From positions 1-64,000 of the forward strand of contig NZ_JANLOD010000014.1 of assembly GCF_025466085.1 (NCBI RefSeq): a DNA stretch of 64,000 nt, written 5' to 3'. The DNA is from Pseudomonas sp. 14P_8.1_Bac3. Its GTDB lineage: Bacteria > Pseudomonadota > Gammaproteobacteria > Pseudomonadales > Pseudomonadaceae. A program made the position numbers and the translations under genes. Shown here piece by piece: positions 31,788 through 40,385 of this stretch; within the stretch, counting starts at the first letter, position 1, and each line of letters begins with the position of its first letter. The notes under the pieces are model-generated. The model was not told where the DNA came from, searched no databases, and saw nothing but the letters and a program-made list of their open reading frames with translations.

Positions 31788-33312
31788 GCCGGTAACCTTC
31801 GGCGAACTCCCATTGCGCATCGAAGACGTGCTGGCCCTGGCCAACCGTCAGGCGCCGACGCAGTTGCAGGGCGATCCCGCTTACCGCGAGCGCATCGCCA
31901 AGGGCGCGCGATTTCTCGATTCCCTGCTGGACAAGGAAGGGGTGATCTATGGCGTGACCACCGGCTATGGTGATTCCTGCGTGGTCGCGGTGCCGCTGCA
32001 TCACGTCGAAGCGTTGCCGCGTCATCTGTACACGTTCCATGGTTGCGGGCTCGGCAAGTTGCTCGACGCCCAAGCCACCCGCGCCGTGCTCGCGGCGCGG
32101 TTGCAGTCGCTGTGCCATGGCGTGTCCGGAGTTCGCATCGAATTGCTGGAACGTCTGCAAGCGTTTCTCGAGCACGACATCCTGCCGCTGATTCCGGAAG
32201 AGGGTTCGGTGGGGGCCAGCGGCGACCTGACGCCGCTGTCCTACGTTGCAGCGACCTTGTCCGGCGAACGCGACGTGATGTTCCGTGGCGAACACCGCCA
32301 AGCCGCCGACGTGCACCGCGAACTCGGCTGGCAGCCGCTGGTGTTGCGGCCGAAGGAAGCCCTGGCGCTGATGAACGGCACCGCGGTCATGACCGGCCTC
32401 GCCTGCCTGGCCTACGCCCGCGCCGACTATCTGCTGCAACTGGCCACGCGCATCACCGCGCTGAACGTGGTCGCGTTGCAGGGCAACCCGGAGCACTTCG
32501 ACGAGCGCCTGTTCGCTGCCAAACCGCATCCGGGACAGATGCAAGTCGCCGCATGGTTGCGCAAGGACCTGGCAATCGACGCGCCGACCGCGCCGCTGCA
32601 TCGCCTGCAAGATCGCTATTCCCTGCGTTGCGCGCCCCACGTCCTCGGCGTCCTGGCCGACAGCCTGAACTGGCTGCGCGGGTTCATCGAGATCGAGCTC
32701 AACAGCGCCAACGACAACCCGATCATCGACGCCGAAGCCGAACGCGTGCTGCACGGCGGGCATTTCTATGGCGGCCACATCGCGTTCGCCATGGACAGCC
32801 TGAAAAACCTGGTGGCCAACGTCGCCGACCTGCTCGACCGGCAACTCGCGTTGCTGGTGGACGAGCGTTACAACCATGGTTTGCCGAGCAACCTGTCCGG
32901 CGCCACGGCGGATCGTGCGATGCTCAACCACGGCTTCAAAGCCGTGCAGATCGGCACCAGTGCCTGGACCGCCGAAGCCTTGAAAAATACGATGCCGGCG
33001 AGCGTGTTTTCGCGTTCCACCGAATGCCACAACCAGGACAAGGTGAGCATGGGCACCATCGCCGCTCGCGACGCGATTCGTGTGCTGGAGCTGACCGAAC
33101 AGGTCGCTGCCGCCACGCTGCTGGCTGCCAATCAAGGCGTGTGGCTGCGCAGCAAGGCCGAGGACGCACGCCCGTTGCCGCCCGTCCTCGCCGCCATGCA
33201 CGAAGACCTGGCCCGGGATTTCCCGCCGGTCATCGAAGACCGCGCGCTGGAAGGCGAATTGCGCCTGTGCCTGAAGCGAATTACCGAGCAACACTGGAGG
33301 CTGCATGCGTAG
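31768..33312 (+). CDS. HAL/PAL/TAL-family aromatic amino acid ammonia lyase
   Basis: The product is 514 residues, typical for bacterial HAL/TAL. It has the catalytic tyrosine in YGVTTGYG (Tyr61) and the Ala150-Ser151-Gly152 triad in VGASGDLTPLSYVA that self-cyclises to MIO. The selectivity dipeptide is Phe90-His91 (LYTFHGCGLG). Published rules link Ser-His to histidine, His-Leu to tyrosine and Phe-Leu to phenylalanine, so FH is intermediate. In this operon the likely product is a cinnamate-type acid for the ligase. The start ATG is inside the previous gene (20-bp overlap). HutH is less likely given the neighbours. Confidence 0.86.
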   Translation: MTTPTLEPVTFGELPLRIEDVLALANRQAPTQLQGDPAYRERIAKGARFLDSLLDKEGVIYGVTTGYGDSCVVAVPLHHVEALPRHLYTFHGCGLGKLLDAQATRAVLAARLQSLCHGVSGVRIELLERLQAFLEHDILPLIPEEGSVGASGDLTPLSYVAATLSGERDVMFRGEHRQAADVHRELGWQPLVLRPKEALALMNGTAVMTGLACLAYARADYLLQLATRITALNVVALQGNPEHFDERLFAAKPHPGQMQVAAWLRKDLAIDAPTAPLHRLQDRYSLRCAPHVLGVLADSLNWLRGFIEIELNSANDNPIIDAEAERVLHGGHFYGGHIAFAMDSLKNLVANVADLLDRQLALLVDERYNHGLPSNLSGATADRAMLNHGFKAVQIGTSAWTAEALKNTMPASVFSRSTECHNQDKVSMGTIAARDAIRVLELTEQVAAATLLAANQGVWLRSKAEDARPLPPVLAAMHEDLARDFPPVIEDRALEGELRLCLKRITEQHWRLHA

Positions 33313-33730
33313 CAAGGGCGTGCTTCACATCGATACGGAAATCCTCGTGCCGTTCTTTGACGTCGACACCATGAACGTGGTCTGGCACGGCCATTACGTG
33401 AAATACCTGGAAATCGCCCGCTGCGCGCTGCTGGACAGGATCGGCCACAACTACAGCGCGATGGTCGAATCGGGTTACGCCTGGCCGGTGATCGACCTGC
33501 AACTGCGCTACGTGCGCGGCGCCGTGTTCGGGCAGAAACTGAACGTGCGGGCCAATCTGGTGGAGTGGGAGAACCGTCTGAAGATCAATTACCTGATCAG
33601 CGACCTGCAAACCGGCGAACGCCTGACCCGCGCCATGTCGGTGCAAGTCGCGGTCGACATGGCCAGCCGTGAGATGCAACTGGCCTCACCAAAGGTCTTC
33701 ACCGACGCCGTTGAGAGGGCGCTGACATGA
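33305..33730 (+). CDS. 4HBT-family acyl-CoA/ACP thioesterase (ApeK-like)
   Basis: The product is 141 residues, a single hotdog domain. It holds DVDTMNVVWHGHYVKYLE, the 4-hydroxybenzoyl-CoA thioesterase signature with the catalytic Asp. It probably releases or edits polyene or starter thioesters. Overlaps the lyase by 8 bp and the next gene by ATGA. Confidence 0.85.
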   Translation: MRSKGVLHIDTEILVPFFDVDTMNVVWHGHYVKYLEIARCALLDRIGHNYSAMVESGYAWPVIDLQLRYVRGAVFGQKLNVRANLVEWENRLKINYLISDLQTGERLTRAMSVQVAVDMASREMQLASPKVFTDAVERALT

Positions 33731-34416
33731 CCTCCGAAGTAGAAGCGAGCCTGCTCGCGATGGTCGATAACGATGACGCGGGGCACCAGACACTGCGCGG
33801 CGCTCTCAGGTTTTTCGCGAGCAGGCTCGCTCCTGCAGTGTTCTGCGTGTTACTGGGCATTCCGGGGCTGGCGCATGCCTTTGATTTGCAGCAGTTGAGC
33901 GATCAACTGAGCAAACCCGAAGTGATCCACGGTGGCTTCATCCAGGAAAAACACCTGCGCGCCCTCCCCCAGCCGTTGACCAGCAAGGGCACCTTCGTCC
34001 TCGCCAAAAACCACGGCCTGCTCTGGCTGCTGAAAACCCCGCTGCAGCAGGATTACCGCATCACCGCCAAAGGCATCGCGCGGCGTGACGCCAGCGGCTG
34101 GCAACTGCTGCCGGGCAAGAATGCCGGCGCCGAGCAGAACCGCTTGTTCCTCGCCGTGCTGCAAGGCGACAGCAGCGGGTTGCAAAGGGACTTCGAACTG
34201 TCCCTGAGCGGCGATGCGCAGCGTTGGAAGCTGACCTTGATCCCCCGCTCGCTGCTGCTCAAACAGGTGTTCAATCAGATCAACATCACCGGCGGCGAAC
34301 TGGTGCACAGCATCGAACTGCTGGAAACCCAGGGCGACATCACGCTGTTGCGCATGCAGGACAGCACCGCCAGCCAACCGTTGAGCGACGCGGAGTTACA
34401 TGACTTTGCCGAGTGA
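33727..34416 (+). CDS. LolA-like outer-membrane lipoprotein carrier of the polyene cluster, with REPIN-derived N-terminus
   Basis: The product is 229 residues from the ATG at 33727. Residues after AFDLQQLSDQLSKPEVIHG are a LolA-like periplasmic carrier, likely to ferry the lipidated polyene to the outer membrane (position of ApeL). Residues ~5-37 are encoded by a REPIN (EASLLAM, then FFASRLAPA), and the signal peptide hydrophobic core (VFCVLLGIPGLAHA) begins exactly at its right end. Without the REPIN only 14 residues of signal remain (GTG at 33838), lacking a basic n-region. A start at the ATG at 33760 inside the REPIN would give a normal-length signal peptide with Arg residues. The start is therefore uncertain. 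Confidence 0.82.
   Translation: MTSEVEASLLAMVDNDDAGHQTLRGALRFFASRLAPAVFCVLLGIPGLAHAFDLQQLSDQLSKPEVIHGGFIQEKHLRALPQPLTSKGTFVLAKNHGLLWLLKTPLQQDYRITAKGIARRDASGWQLLPGKNAGAEQNRLFLAVLQGDSSGLQRDFELSLSGDAQRWKLTLIPRSLLLKQVFNQINITGGELVHSIELLETQGDITLLRMQDSTASQPLSDAELHDFAE
33739..33837. repeat. REPIN in coding sequence
   Basis: AGAAGCGAGCCTGCTCGCGA (33741-33760) is mirrored by TCGCGAGCAGGCTCGCTCCT (33814-33833), then GCAG. The whole 99-bp element is a multiple of three and is read in frame through the LolA-like gene. Confidence 0.9.
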
Positions 34417-36739
34417 ACGCATGCTTCCGCGCCTGTTCCTGATCCTGCTGCTGGCCGTGCTCGCGCTCGCGGGCTGGCAATGGCGCAACGGCGCTCCCCT
34501 GTCAGCGAACCTGATGGAACTGGTGCCCGGTACGGCGCCGGACGCGCTGGAACTGCGCGCCGAACAGCGCATGCAGGAGCCGCTGAACCGGGAAATGTTG
34601 GTGCTGGTCGGCCACCAGGATCGTCAGCACGCGGTCGCTATGGCGGAAAAACTCGGCGAGCAATGGCAGGCCAGCGGTTTGTTCGAAAAGGTCCAGTGGA
34701 CATTGCATGCCGACTTGCCGGCGCTGCGCACGCAGTTGTTGCAGGGTCGACTGGCGATGCTTGCGGAAACGGACCGGCAGCAACTGATCGAGCACCCCGA
34801 CGCGTTTATCCAGCAACGGGTTCAAGCGCTGTTCGACCCGTTCACCGGGTTCAGCCTGGTGCCGAGCCAGGACGACTGGCTGGGTCTGACCGGGCGCATC
34901 CAGAACAGCCAGCCACAACACGGTTCGGTGCAACTGGACATCGGCAGCGGCGCCCTGGTTGCCGATGCCGACGGCAAGAGTTGGGTGTTGCTGCGGGCGC
35001 GCACCACCGGCAATGCCTTCGACATGAACCTGCCGCTGCAGGTCGCGGCGCTGCTCAAGCACAGCCGTGAGGAAGCCGCTCAATCCGATGTGCAACTGCT
35101 GGCCGCCAGCGGCCTGCTCTATGCGGCCAATGGTCAGCAACAAGCCACCCGCGAAATGACGTGGGTCGGCGGCGGTGCAACCGTCGGCATTCTGTTGCTG
35201 TTGCTGCTGGCGTTCCGCCGCTGGCGGGTGTTGCTGGCGTTCGTCCCGGTGCTGGTGGGCATGCTGTTCGGCGCGGTGGCCTGCGTGGCGTTGTTCGGCC
35301 ATATGCACGTGATCACCCTGGTGCTCGGCTCCAGCCTGATCGGCGTCGCGGTCGACTACCCGCTGCACTATCTGTCCAAGAGCTGGAGCCTGAAACCCTG
35401 GCACAGCTGGCCGGCCTTGCGCCTGACCTTGCCGGGCCTGACTCTGAGCCTGGTCACCAGCTGCATCGGTTACCTCGCGCTGGCCTGGACACCGTTCCCG
35501 GCCCTGACCCAGATCGCCGTGTTCTCTGCCGCAGGGCTGCTTGGCGCTTACCTTTCGGCGGTGTGCCTCCTGCCCGCGCTGCTCAAGGGGGCGGATTTGC
35601 GCCCGGCGCAGTGGCCGCTGCGAGTGTCCGAATATTTGCTGGATCGCCGTGAGTCGCTGCTGCGAATCACGCGCACGCCGGTGCTGCTGGCCCTGTTGAT
35701 TGCTTTCTGTGTGGGGGGGCTGTTGCAGCTCCAGAGCAAAAACGATATTCGCCAGTGGGTCGGTGCGCCGCAGCAATTGACTGACGAAGCGCAGACCATC
35801 GCGCGTATCACCGGCTACCAGCCTACTAGCCAGTTCTTCCTGGTGCGCGCAGCCAATCAGCAGCAATTGCTGGAGCGCCAGGCTGCGTTGAGCGAGCGCC
35901 TGGATCAGTTGGTCAATCTCGACAAACTTCAGGGGTATCTGTCGCTCAATCAATTGGTCAGCCCGCCCAGTGAACAGCGCCAGGTGCGTGAAGCGTTGAA
36001 TAAACTGCCGCAGTTCTGGCAACCGCTGCTCGACGTCGGTGTGCCGCTCGATGCGCTGAAAACCGAGCTGGCGACATTGCAGGCGTTGTCCACCGAAGAC
36101 ATCGACAGCGCGCTGACCGGTCCGCTGGCCGAGCCCTATCGCCCACTGTGGCTGGGGCCGACCGATGACGGCGTGGCGGCGATGGTCAGCCTGCAGGGCC
36201 TGAACAACCCGGCGCTGCTGCGGGTTCAGTCACTGGACTTGCCGGGGGTAGAACTGGTGGATCGCCTCGGCGAATTGAACGACGTGTTTGCCAGGACGCA
36301 GATCAGCGCCGCTGAATTGAAACTCGCCTCCTGCGTACTGATCGTGCTGGCGCTGATTCTGCCGTTCGGCTTGGGAGGCGCGCTGCGCATTGTTGCCCTG
36401 CCGCTGCTGGCAGCATTGTGCAGCCTCGCCAGTCTCGGCTGGCTCGGCCAACCGCTGACATTGTTCAGCCTGTTCGGCTTGCTGCTGGTGACGGCGATCA
36501 GCGTCGACTACGCGATCCTCATGCGCGAACAGGTCGGCGGTGCCGCCGTGAGCCTGCTGGGCACCTTGCTGGCGGCGCTGACCACCTGGCTGTCGTTCGG
36601 TTTGCTGGCGGTGTCCAGCACGCCGGCGGTGAGCAATTTCGGGCTGTCGGTCAGCCTGGGCCTGATGTTCAGCTTTCTGCTCGCGCCGTGGGCCGGACGC
36701 CAGGTACATGCGGCCACGGTCGCGGAGTCGGCAGCATGA
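34400..36739 (+). CDS. MMPL/RND-family exporter of the polyene cluster (ApeM-like)
   Basis: The product is 779 residues with two repeats of a large periplasmic domain and about five to six membrane segments each, as in MMPL/HpnN-type exporters. Examples are VGGGATVGILLLLLLAF and LVLGSSLIGVAVDYPLHYLS in the first half, and VTAISVDYAILMREQVGG in the second; these contain the conserved aspartates. It probably extracts the lipid-linked polyene from the inner membrane and hands it to the LolA-like carrier. The ATG at 34400 has GGAG 5 bp upstream and overlaps the previous gene by 17 bp. Confidence 0.87.
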   Translation: MTLPSERMLPRLFLILLLAVLALAGWQWRNGAPLSANLMELVPGTAPDALELRAEQRMQEPLNREMLVLVGHQDRQHAVAMAEKLGEQWQASGLFEKVQWTLHADLPALRTQLLQGRLAMLAETDRQQLIEHPDAFIQQRVQALFDPFTGFSLVPSQDDWLGLTGRIQNSQPQHGSVQLDIGSGALVADADGKSWVLLRARTTGNAFDMNLPLQVAALLKHSREEAAQSDVQLLAASGLLYAANGQQQATREMTWVGGGATVGILLLLLLAFRRWRVLLAFVPVLVGMLFGAVACVALFGHMHVITLVLGSSLIGVAVDYPLHYLSKSWSLKPWHSWPALRLTLPGLTLSLVTSCIGYLALAWTPFPALTQIAVFSAAGLLGAYLSAVCLLPALLKGADLRPAQWPLRVSEYLLDRRESLLRITRTPVLLALLIAFCVGGLLQLQSKNDIRQWVGAPQQLTDEAQTIARITGYQPTSQFFLVRAANQQQLLERQAALSERLDQLVNLDKLQGYLSLNQLVSPPSEQRQVREALNKLPQFWQPLLDVGVPLDALKTELATLQALSTEDIDSALTGPLAEPYRPLWLGPTDDGVAAMVSLQGLNNPALLRVQSLDLPGVELVDRLGELNDVFARTQISAAELKLASCVLIVLALILPFGLGGALRIVALPLLAALCSLASLGWLGQPLTLFSLFGLLLVTAISVDYAILMREQVGGAAVSLLGTLLAALTTWLSFGLLAVSSTPAVSNFGLSVSLGLMFSFLLAPWAGRQVHAATVAESAA

Positions 36740-37893
36740 TGATCGTGCTGTTTTGGGCAATGGCCCTGGCGCTGTTCGCCGTGGCCACGCGGGTGGGCCG
36801 ACACTTCGGCCTGATCCCGATCGTCAGCCAGTTGCTGCTGGCCACGGTCGGCCTGCCACTGCTGATGTACTTCTGGATCGAACCGCAATGGCAGTTGAGC
36901 GGCGCAACGCTGGTCGCGCCGGTCTGGCTGAAAAACCTCTACAGCCTGAGTTTCGCGTTGTTGCTGGGTTACATCCTCAGTGACGTGATTGATCTGCGGC
37001 TCGATCGCCAAAGCCTGAAAATCGCCTTGCCGAGTTTCTGCGTGCCGTTTGCCTGCGGGCTCGCGACCGCGGTCTGGTGGCTGCCGCCACAGCCGTGGAT
37101 CAGTTCGCTCGCGGTCGGCCTGCTGTTCGCCATCACCGCGATCCCGGTGCTGTATTTGTACCTGCGCCACATCGGCTACCCGACCACGGCCACCCGGCGT
37201 CTGGTGCAGACCGCGATCCTGATCGACCTCACCTGCTGGACGATTTTCGCCATCGCCCAAGGCAGCCTGCACTTGAGCAGCCTGTTGTTGCCGCTGGCCT
37301 GCGCCTGCCTGCCCTTGCTGTTGCGCCTGCTCGGCTTGCGCCAGCCGCGGCTGTACAGCGGCTGTTTCTTCGCGCTGCTGGTGGTGGCCGAGCACTACAA
37401 GCTCAACGCGCTGATCGTCGGCATCGGTTACCTGCTGTGCATGGCGATGCTCAAGATACCGCTGGTGCTGCCCGTGCCGGCGATCTGGATGACCCGCCTG
37501 CAGACCTGGGTCGCGATTCCACTGATCCTCACGTTCGGCATCGTGCAGATCAACGTCCACAGCGCCATGGACAGCCTGAGCTGGTTGCAACTGGCCATGC
37601 TGTTGCTGCTGCCGATCGCCAGTAAATTGCTGGGCAACTGGCTCGGACTGGGTTGGGCCGGCGCTTCGTTTGCCGGCGCCAGCCGCTGGCGTGAAAGTAT
37701 CCTGCTGAATATTCGCGGCCTGAGCGAGATCGTCTTTCTCAACCTGCTGCTGCAACAACACCTCATCAGCCCGCCGCTTTACTTCGCGCTGATGCTGATG
37801 GGCCTGATCGCGACACTGCTGCCGGCATTGGTCGGCATGCATCGAATTCCTCTGGCTGCCATCCCGGCAAGGAGCCCCCATGCCAACCATTGA
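36736..37893 (+). CDS. CPA2-like/Kef-like multi-spanning membrane protein in polyene cluster
   Basis: The product is 385 residues with about ten to twelve hydrophobic segments (VLFWAMALALFAVATRVG, LIPIVSQLLLATVGLPLLM, IALPSFCVPFACGLATAVW and others). The pattern resembles a cation/proton exchanger membrane domain of Kef/NhaA-like type, and it lacks the cytoplasmic NAD-binding tail. Several membrane acidic residues are visible, including RGLSEIVFLNLLLQ near the end. Whether it moves ions or the polyene is unknown. I recall similar proteins in some Pseudomonas and Xanthomonas polyene clusters but no assigned function. ATGA overlap with the exporter before it; start at 36736. Confidence 0.7.
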   Translation: MMIVLFWAMALALFAVATRVGRHFGLIPIVSQLLLATVGLPLLMYFWIEPQWQLSGATLVAPVWLKNLYSLSFALLLGYILSDVIDLRLDRQSLKIALPSFCVPFACGLATAVWWLPPQPWISSLAVGLLFAITAIPVLYLYLRHIGYPTTATRRLVQTAILIDLTCWTIFAIAQGSLHLSSLLLPLACACLPLLLRLLGLRQPRLYSGCFFALLVVAEHYKLNALIVGIGYLLCMAMLKIPLVLPVPAIWMTRLQTWVAIPLILTFGIVQINVHSAMDSLSWLQLAMLLLLPIASKLLGNWLGLGWAGASFAGASRWRESILLNIRGLSEIVFLNLLLQQHLISPPLYFALMLMGLIATLLPALVGMHRIPLAAIPARSPHANH

Positions 37894-39127
37894 AATGGAA
37901 CGTCGTCAGGTCGTGATCATCGGCGCCGGTCCGTCGGGCGCCATCGCCGCCGCGCTGCTCAAGCGCAAAGGGCACGACGTGCTGGTCATCGAGCGTCAGC
38001 GTTTCCCACGGTTCTCCATCGGCGAAAGCCTGCTGTCGCACTGCCTGGATTTCGTCGAAGAAGCCGGCATGCTCGAGGCGGTAAACGCTGCCGGTTTCCA
38101 GCTGAAAACCGGCGCAGCGTTCGCCTGGGGCGAGCAGTACAGCGCCTTCGATTTCGGCGACACCTTCAGCAACGGCAAGCCGACCACCTTCCAGGTCCTG
38201 CGCGCCGATTTCGACAAACTGCTGGCCGATCAAGCGGCGCTGCAAGGCGTGGAAATCCGCTACGGCGAAGCGATCGTCAGCGTGGATATCGCGCGGGCGA
38301 AACCGCTACTCGGCGTCCAGCGTGAGGACGGCAGCGAGTACCGCATCGAAGCGGATTTCATGCTCGACGCCAGCGGCTACGGCCGCGTCCTGCCGCGCCT
38401 GCTCGATCTCGAAGCACCGTCGAATTTCCCGGTGCGTCAGGCAGTGTTCACCCACATCGAAGACCGTATCGAGCATCCGACCTTCGACCGCACGAAAATC
38501 CTCGTCACCACGCACCCGACTCAACGGGATATCTGGTTCTGGACCATCCCGTTCAGCAACGGCCGCTGCTCGGTGGGCGTGGTCGCGGCGGCGGAGCATT
38601 TTGCCGGTCGCACCGACAATCTGGATGACTGCCTGCGCGGCTTCATCGCCGAAACCCCCAGCCTGTCCGGCGTGCTGAAGAATGCCGTGTGGGATACCCC
38701 GGCGCGCACCATCGGCGGCTATTCCGCCAACGTCAAAACCTTGCACGGGCCGGGCTTCGCGCTGCTCGGCAACGCAGCGGAATTTCTCGACCCGGTGTTC
38801 TCCTCCGGCGTGACCATCGCCATGCGCTCGGCAAGCATGGCCGCCGCGGTTCTGCACCGGCAGTTGCAAGGGGAAAGCGTCGACTGGCAAACAGCATTCG
38901 CCGAACCGCTCAAGCGCGGCGTCGATACCTTCCGCTGCTACGTCGAAGGCTGGTACGCCGGGACGTTCCAGGACGTGATTTACCATCCGGACAGCTCACC
39001 GGACATCCGCCGCATGATCAGTTCGATCCTCGCCGGTTATGCCTGGGACGAGCGCAATCCATTCGTGGCCGAACCGAAGCGCCGGCTGCGGATGCTGTCG
39101 GAACTCTGTGCGAGGGATGCCTCGTGA
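37880..39127 (+). CDS. FAD-dependent oxidoreductase with halogenase-like WxWxIP motif
   Basis: The product is 415 residues. The FAD-binding GxGPSG fold is at the N-terminus (VVIIGAGPSGAIAAALLKRK), and a DIWFWTIPFSNG segment near residue 217 contains WxWxIP, the signature of flavin-dependent halogenases. LLGNAAEFLDPVFSSGVTIA follows, a second FAD-binding region. Candidates are a halogenase acting on the aryl head or polyene, or a hydroxylase. Xanthomonadins of related clusters are brominated, which makes halogenation worth testing. A lysine in the right place for halide chemistry could not be verified by eye. It starts inside the 3' end of the previous gene (14-bp overlap) with AAGGAG upstream. 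Confidence 0.8.
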   Translation: MPTIEMERRQVVIIGAGPSGAIAAALLKRKGHDVLVIERQRFPRFSIGESLLSHCLDFVEEAGMLEAVNAAGFQLKTGAAFAWGEQYSAFDFGDTFSNGKPTTFQVLRADFDKLLADQAALQGVEIRYGEAIVSVDIARAKPLLGVQREDGSEYRIEADFMLDASGYGRVLPRLLDLEAPSNFPVRQAVFTHIEDRIEHPTFDRTKILVTTHPTQRDIWFWTIPFSNGRCSVGVVAAAEHFAGRTDNLDDCLRGFIAETPSLSGVLKNAVWDTPARTIGGYSANVKTLHGPGFALLGNAAEFLDPVFSSGVTIAMRSASMAAAVLHRQLQGESVDWQTAFAEPLKRGVDTFRCYVEGWYAGTFQDVIYHPDSSPDIRRMISSILAGYAWDERNPFVAEPKRRLRMLSELCARDAS

Positions 39128-39849
39128 GTTACTTGAGCGAAGACTACGTCGAAGAGACCCGCTTCGGTTTCTGGTTCTTGCGCAGCCACACTTGGCAGCA
39201 TCATGTGCTGCGCGTGGCGATCAATGACCTGCGCAGTCTGTTCAGCGAACCGCTGCCCGATCATCCGGTGCTGCTGGATGCCGGTTGCGGCCAGGGCAAG
39301 TCGTTCCAGTACCTGCGCCAGACCTTTGCCCCGCAACGGCTGATCGGTGTCGACGCCGACCCGCACAGCCTCGACCTGAGCCGCGAAGAAGCCGTCCGCC
39401 AGGGCATCGACGTAGAGTTGATCGGCAGCGACTGCGCGACCCTCGCCGTGCCGGACGCCAGCATCGACCTGCTGTTCTGTCACCAGACCTTCCATCACCT
39501 GGTGGAACAGGAAAAGGCGCTGGCGGAGTTCTACCGGGTGCTCAAGCCGGGCGGTTATCTGCTGTTCGCCGAATCCACCGAGGCTTACATTGATACCTGG
39601 GTGATTCGCTGGTTGTTCCGCCATCCGATGCACGTGCAGAAAAGCGCTGCCGGGTACCTCGACATGCTTCGTCGCCAGGGTTTCCAGTTCGCCGCGCACA
39701 ACGTGTCGTATCCGTATTTATGGTGGAGCCGTGCCAGGGATTTCGGCCTGCTTGAACGTTTGGGTCTGCGTCAGCCAAAACCCTTTGGGCAACGGGAAGA
39801 AACGTTGGTGAATGCGGTGGCGCGCAAACCGCTTGAAGGTGCCGTGTGA
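39124..39849 (+). CDS. SAM-dependent methyltransferase of the polyene cluster
   Basis: The product is 241 residues from GTG at 39124. The SAM-binding motif VLLDAGCGQGKSFQYL is near residue 50, and VLKPGGYLLFAEST is the post-motif III region. It is the sort of class I methyltransferase that would methylate the aryl hydroxyl or a polyene hydroxyl. GTGA overlap with the flavoprotein gene. Confidence 0.85.
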   Translation: MSYLSEDYVEETRFGFWFLRSHTWQHHVLRVAINDLRSLFSEPLPDHPVLLDAGCGQGKSFQYLRQTFAPQRLIGVDADPHSLDLSREEAVRQGIDVELIGSDCATLAVPDASIDLLFCHQTFHHLVEQEKALAEFYRVLKPGGYLLFAESTEAYIDTWVIRWLFRHPMHVQKSAAGYLDMLRRQGFQFAAHNVSYPYLWWSRARDFGLLERLGLRQPKPFGQREETLVNAVARKPLEGAV

Positions 39850-40385
39850 TGTTCATTGTCAATCAATCAAAACGCATACCCACTCCCACAGGACCAGCGA
39901 ATATTCTGAAATTCCTGCTGCTCGGCGCGGCCCTGCTGCTGAGCGCCTGCGCCAGCCAGGCGCCGCTGCCTGAACACTCCCCTAACATGCCCCTGCCGCA
40001 ACAACTGCACATCCAGCGCCTGCTCGACGGCCAGCGTCAGGACTGGGTGCTGGTGATTGCGCGGGAAGGTCCGGGCATTCGCTGGTCGATGATGGACCTG
40101 CTAGGCATTCCCCAGGCACGGCAGAAACTGATCGACGGCCAATGGCAGGCCGACGGTCTGCTGCCGCCCAATCCGGAAGCCCGCGCGTTGTTCGCCGCAC
40201 TGATGTTCGCGCTGACGCCCAGGGACGAGCTGACCGGCAACTACCCCGAGGCCTGGCAGCATGGCGCGCAACGCTCCCTGCCGGCGCATTGGGACGTTCG
40301 TTACGCACAACCGCTGAGCTTTGAATTGAAATTGCCGCAAGGCCCGACGTATCAGGTCACGCCCCTGACCGGTGAGACGCCATGA
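39849..40385 (+). CDS. DUF3261-type lipoprotein
   Basis: The product is 178 residues from the ATG at 39849 (a GTG one codon upstream is possible). A signal peptide ends in a lipobox, LLLSACASQ, so it is an outer-membrane-type lipoprotein. Family sequence EGPGIRWSMMDLLGIPQARQ fits DUF3261, which travels with polyene clusters. It may help insert the pigment in the outer membrane. TGATG overlap with the methyltransferase. Confidence 0.8.
   Translation: MFIVNQSKRIPTPTGPANILKFLLLGAALLLSACASQAPLPEHSPNMPLPQQLHIQRLLDGQRQDWVLVIAREGPGIRWSMMDLLGIPQARQKLIDGQWQADGLLPPNPEARALFAALMFALTPRDELTGNYPEAWQHGAQRSLPAHWDVRYAQPLSFELKLPQGPTYQVTPLTGETP

Noticed and set aside
31768..33312. hutH histidine ammonia lyase for histidine catabolism
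   Set aside because: No other hut genes are present, and the gene is embedded by overlaps in the polyene operon.
31741..33315. 524-codon frame antisense to the ammonia lyase
   Set aside because: Shadow of a gene with clear MIO active site.
34502..36022. 506-codon frame antisense to the MMPL exporter
   Set aside because: Shadow frame; highly glutamine- and arginine-rich.
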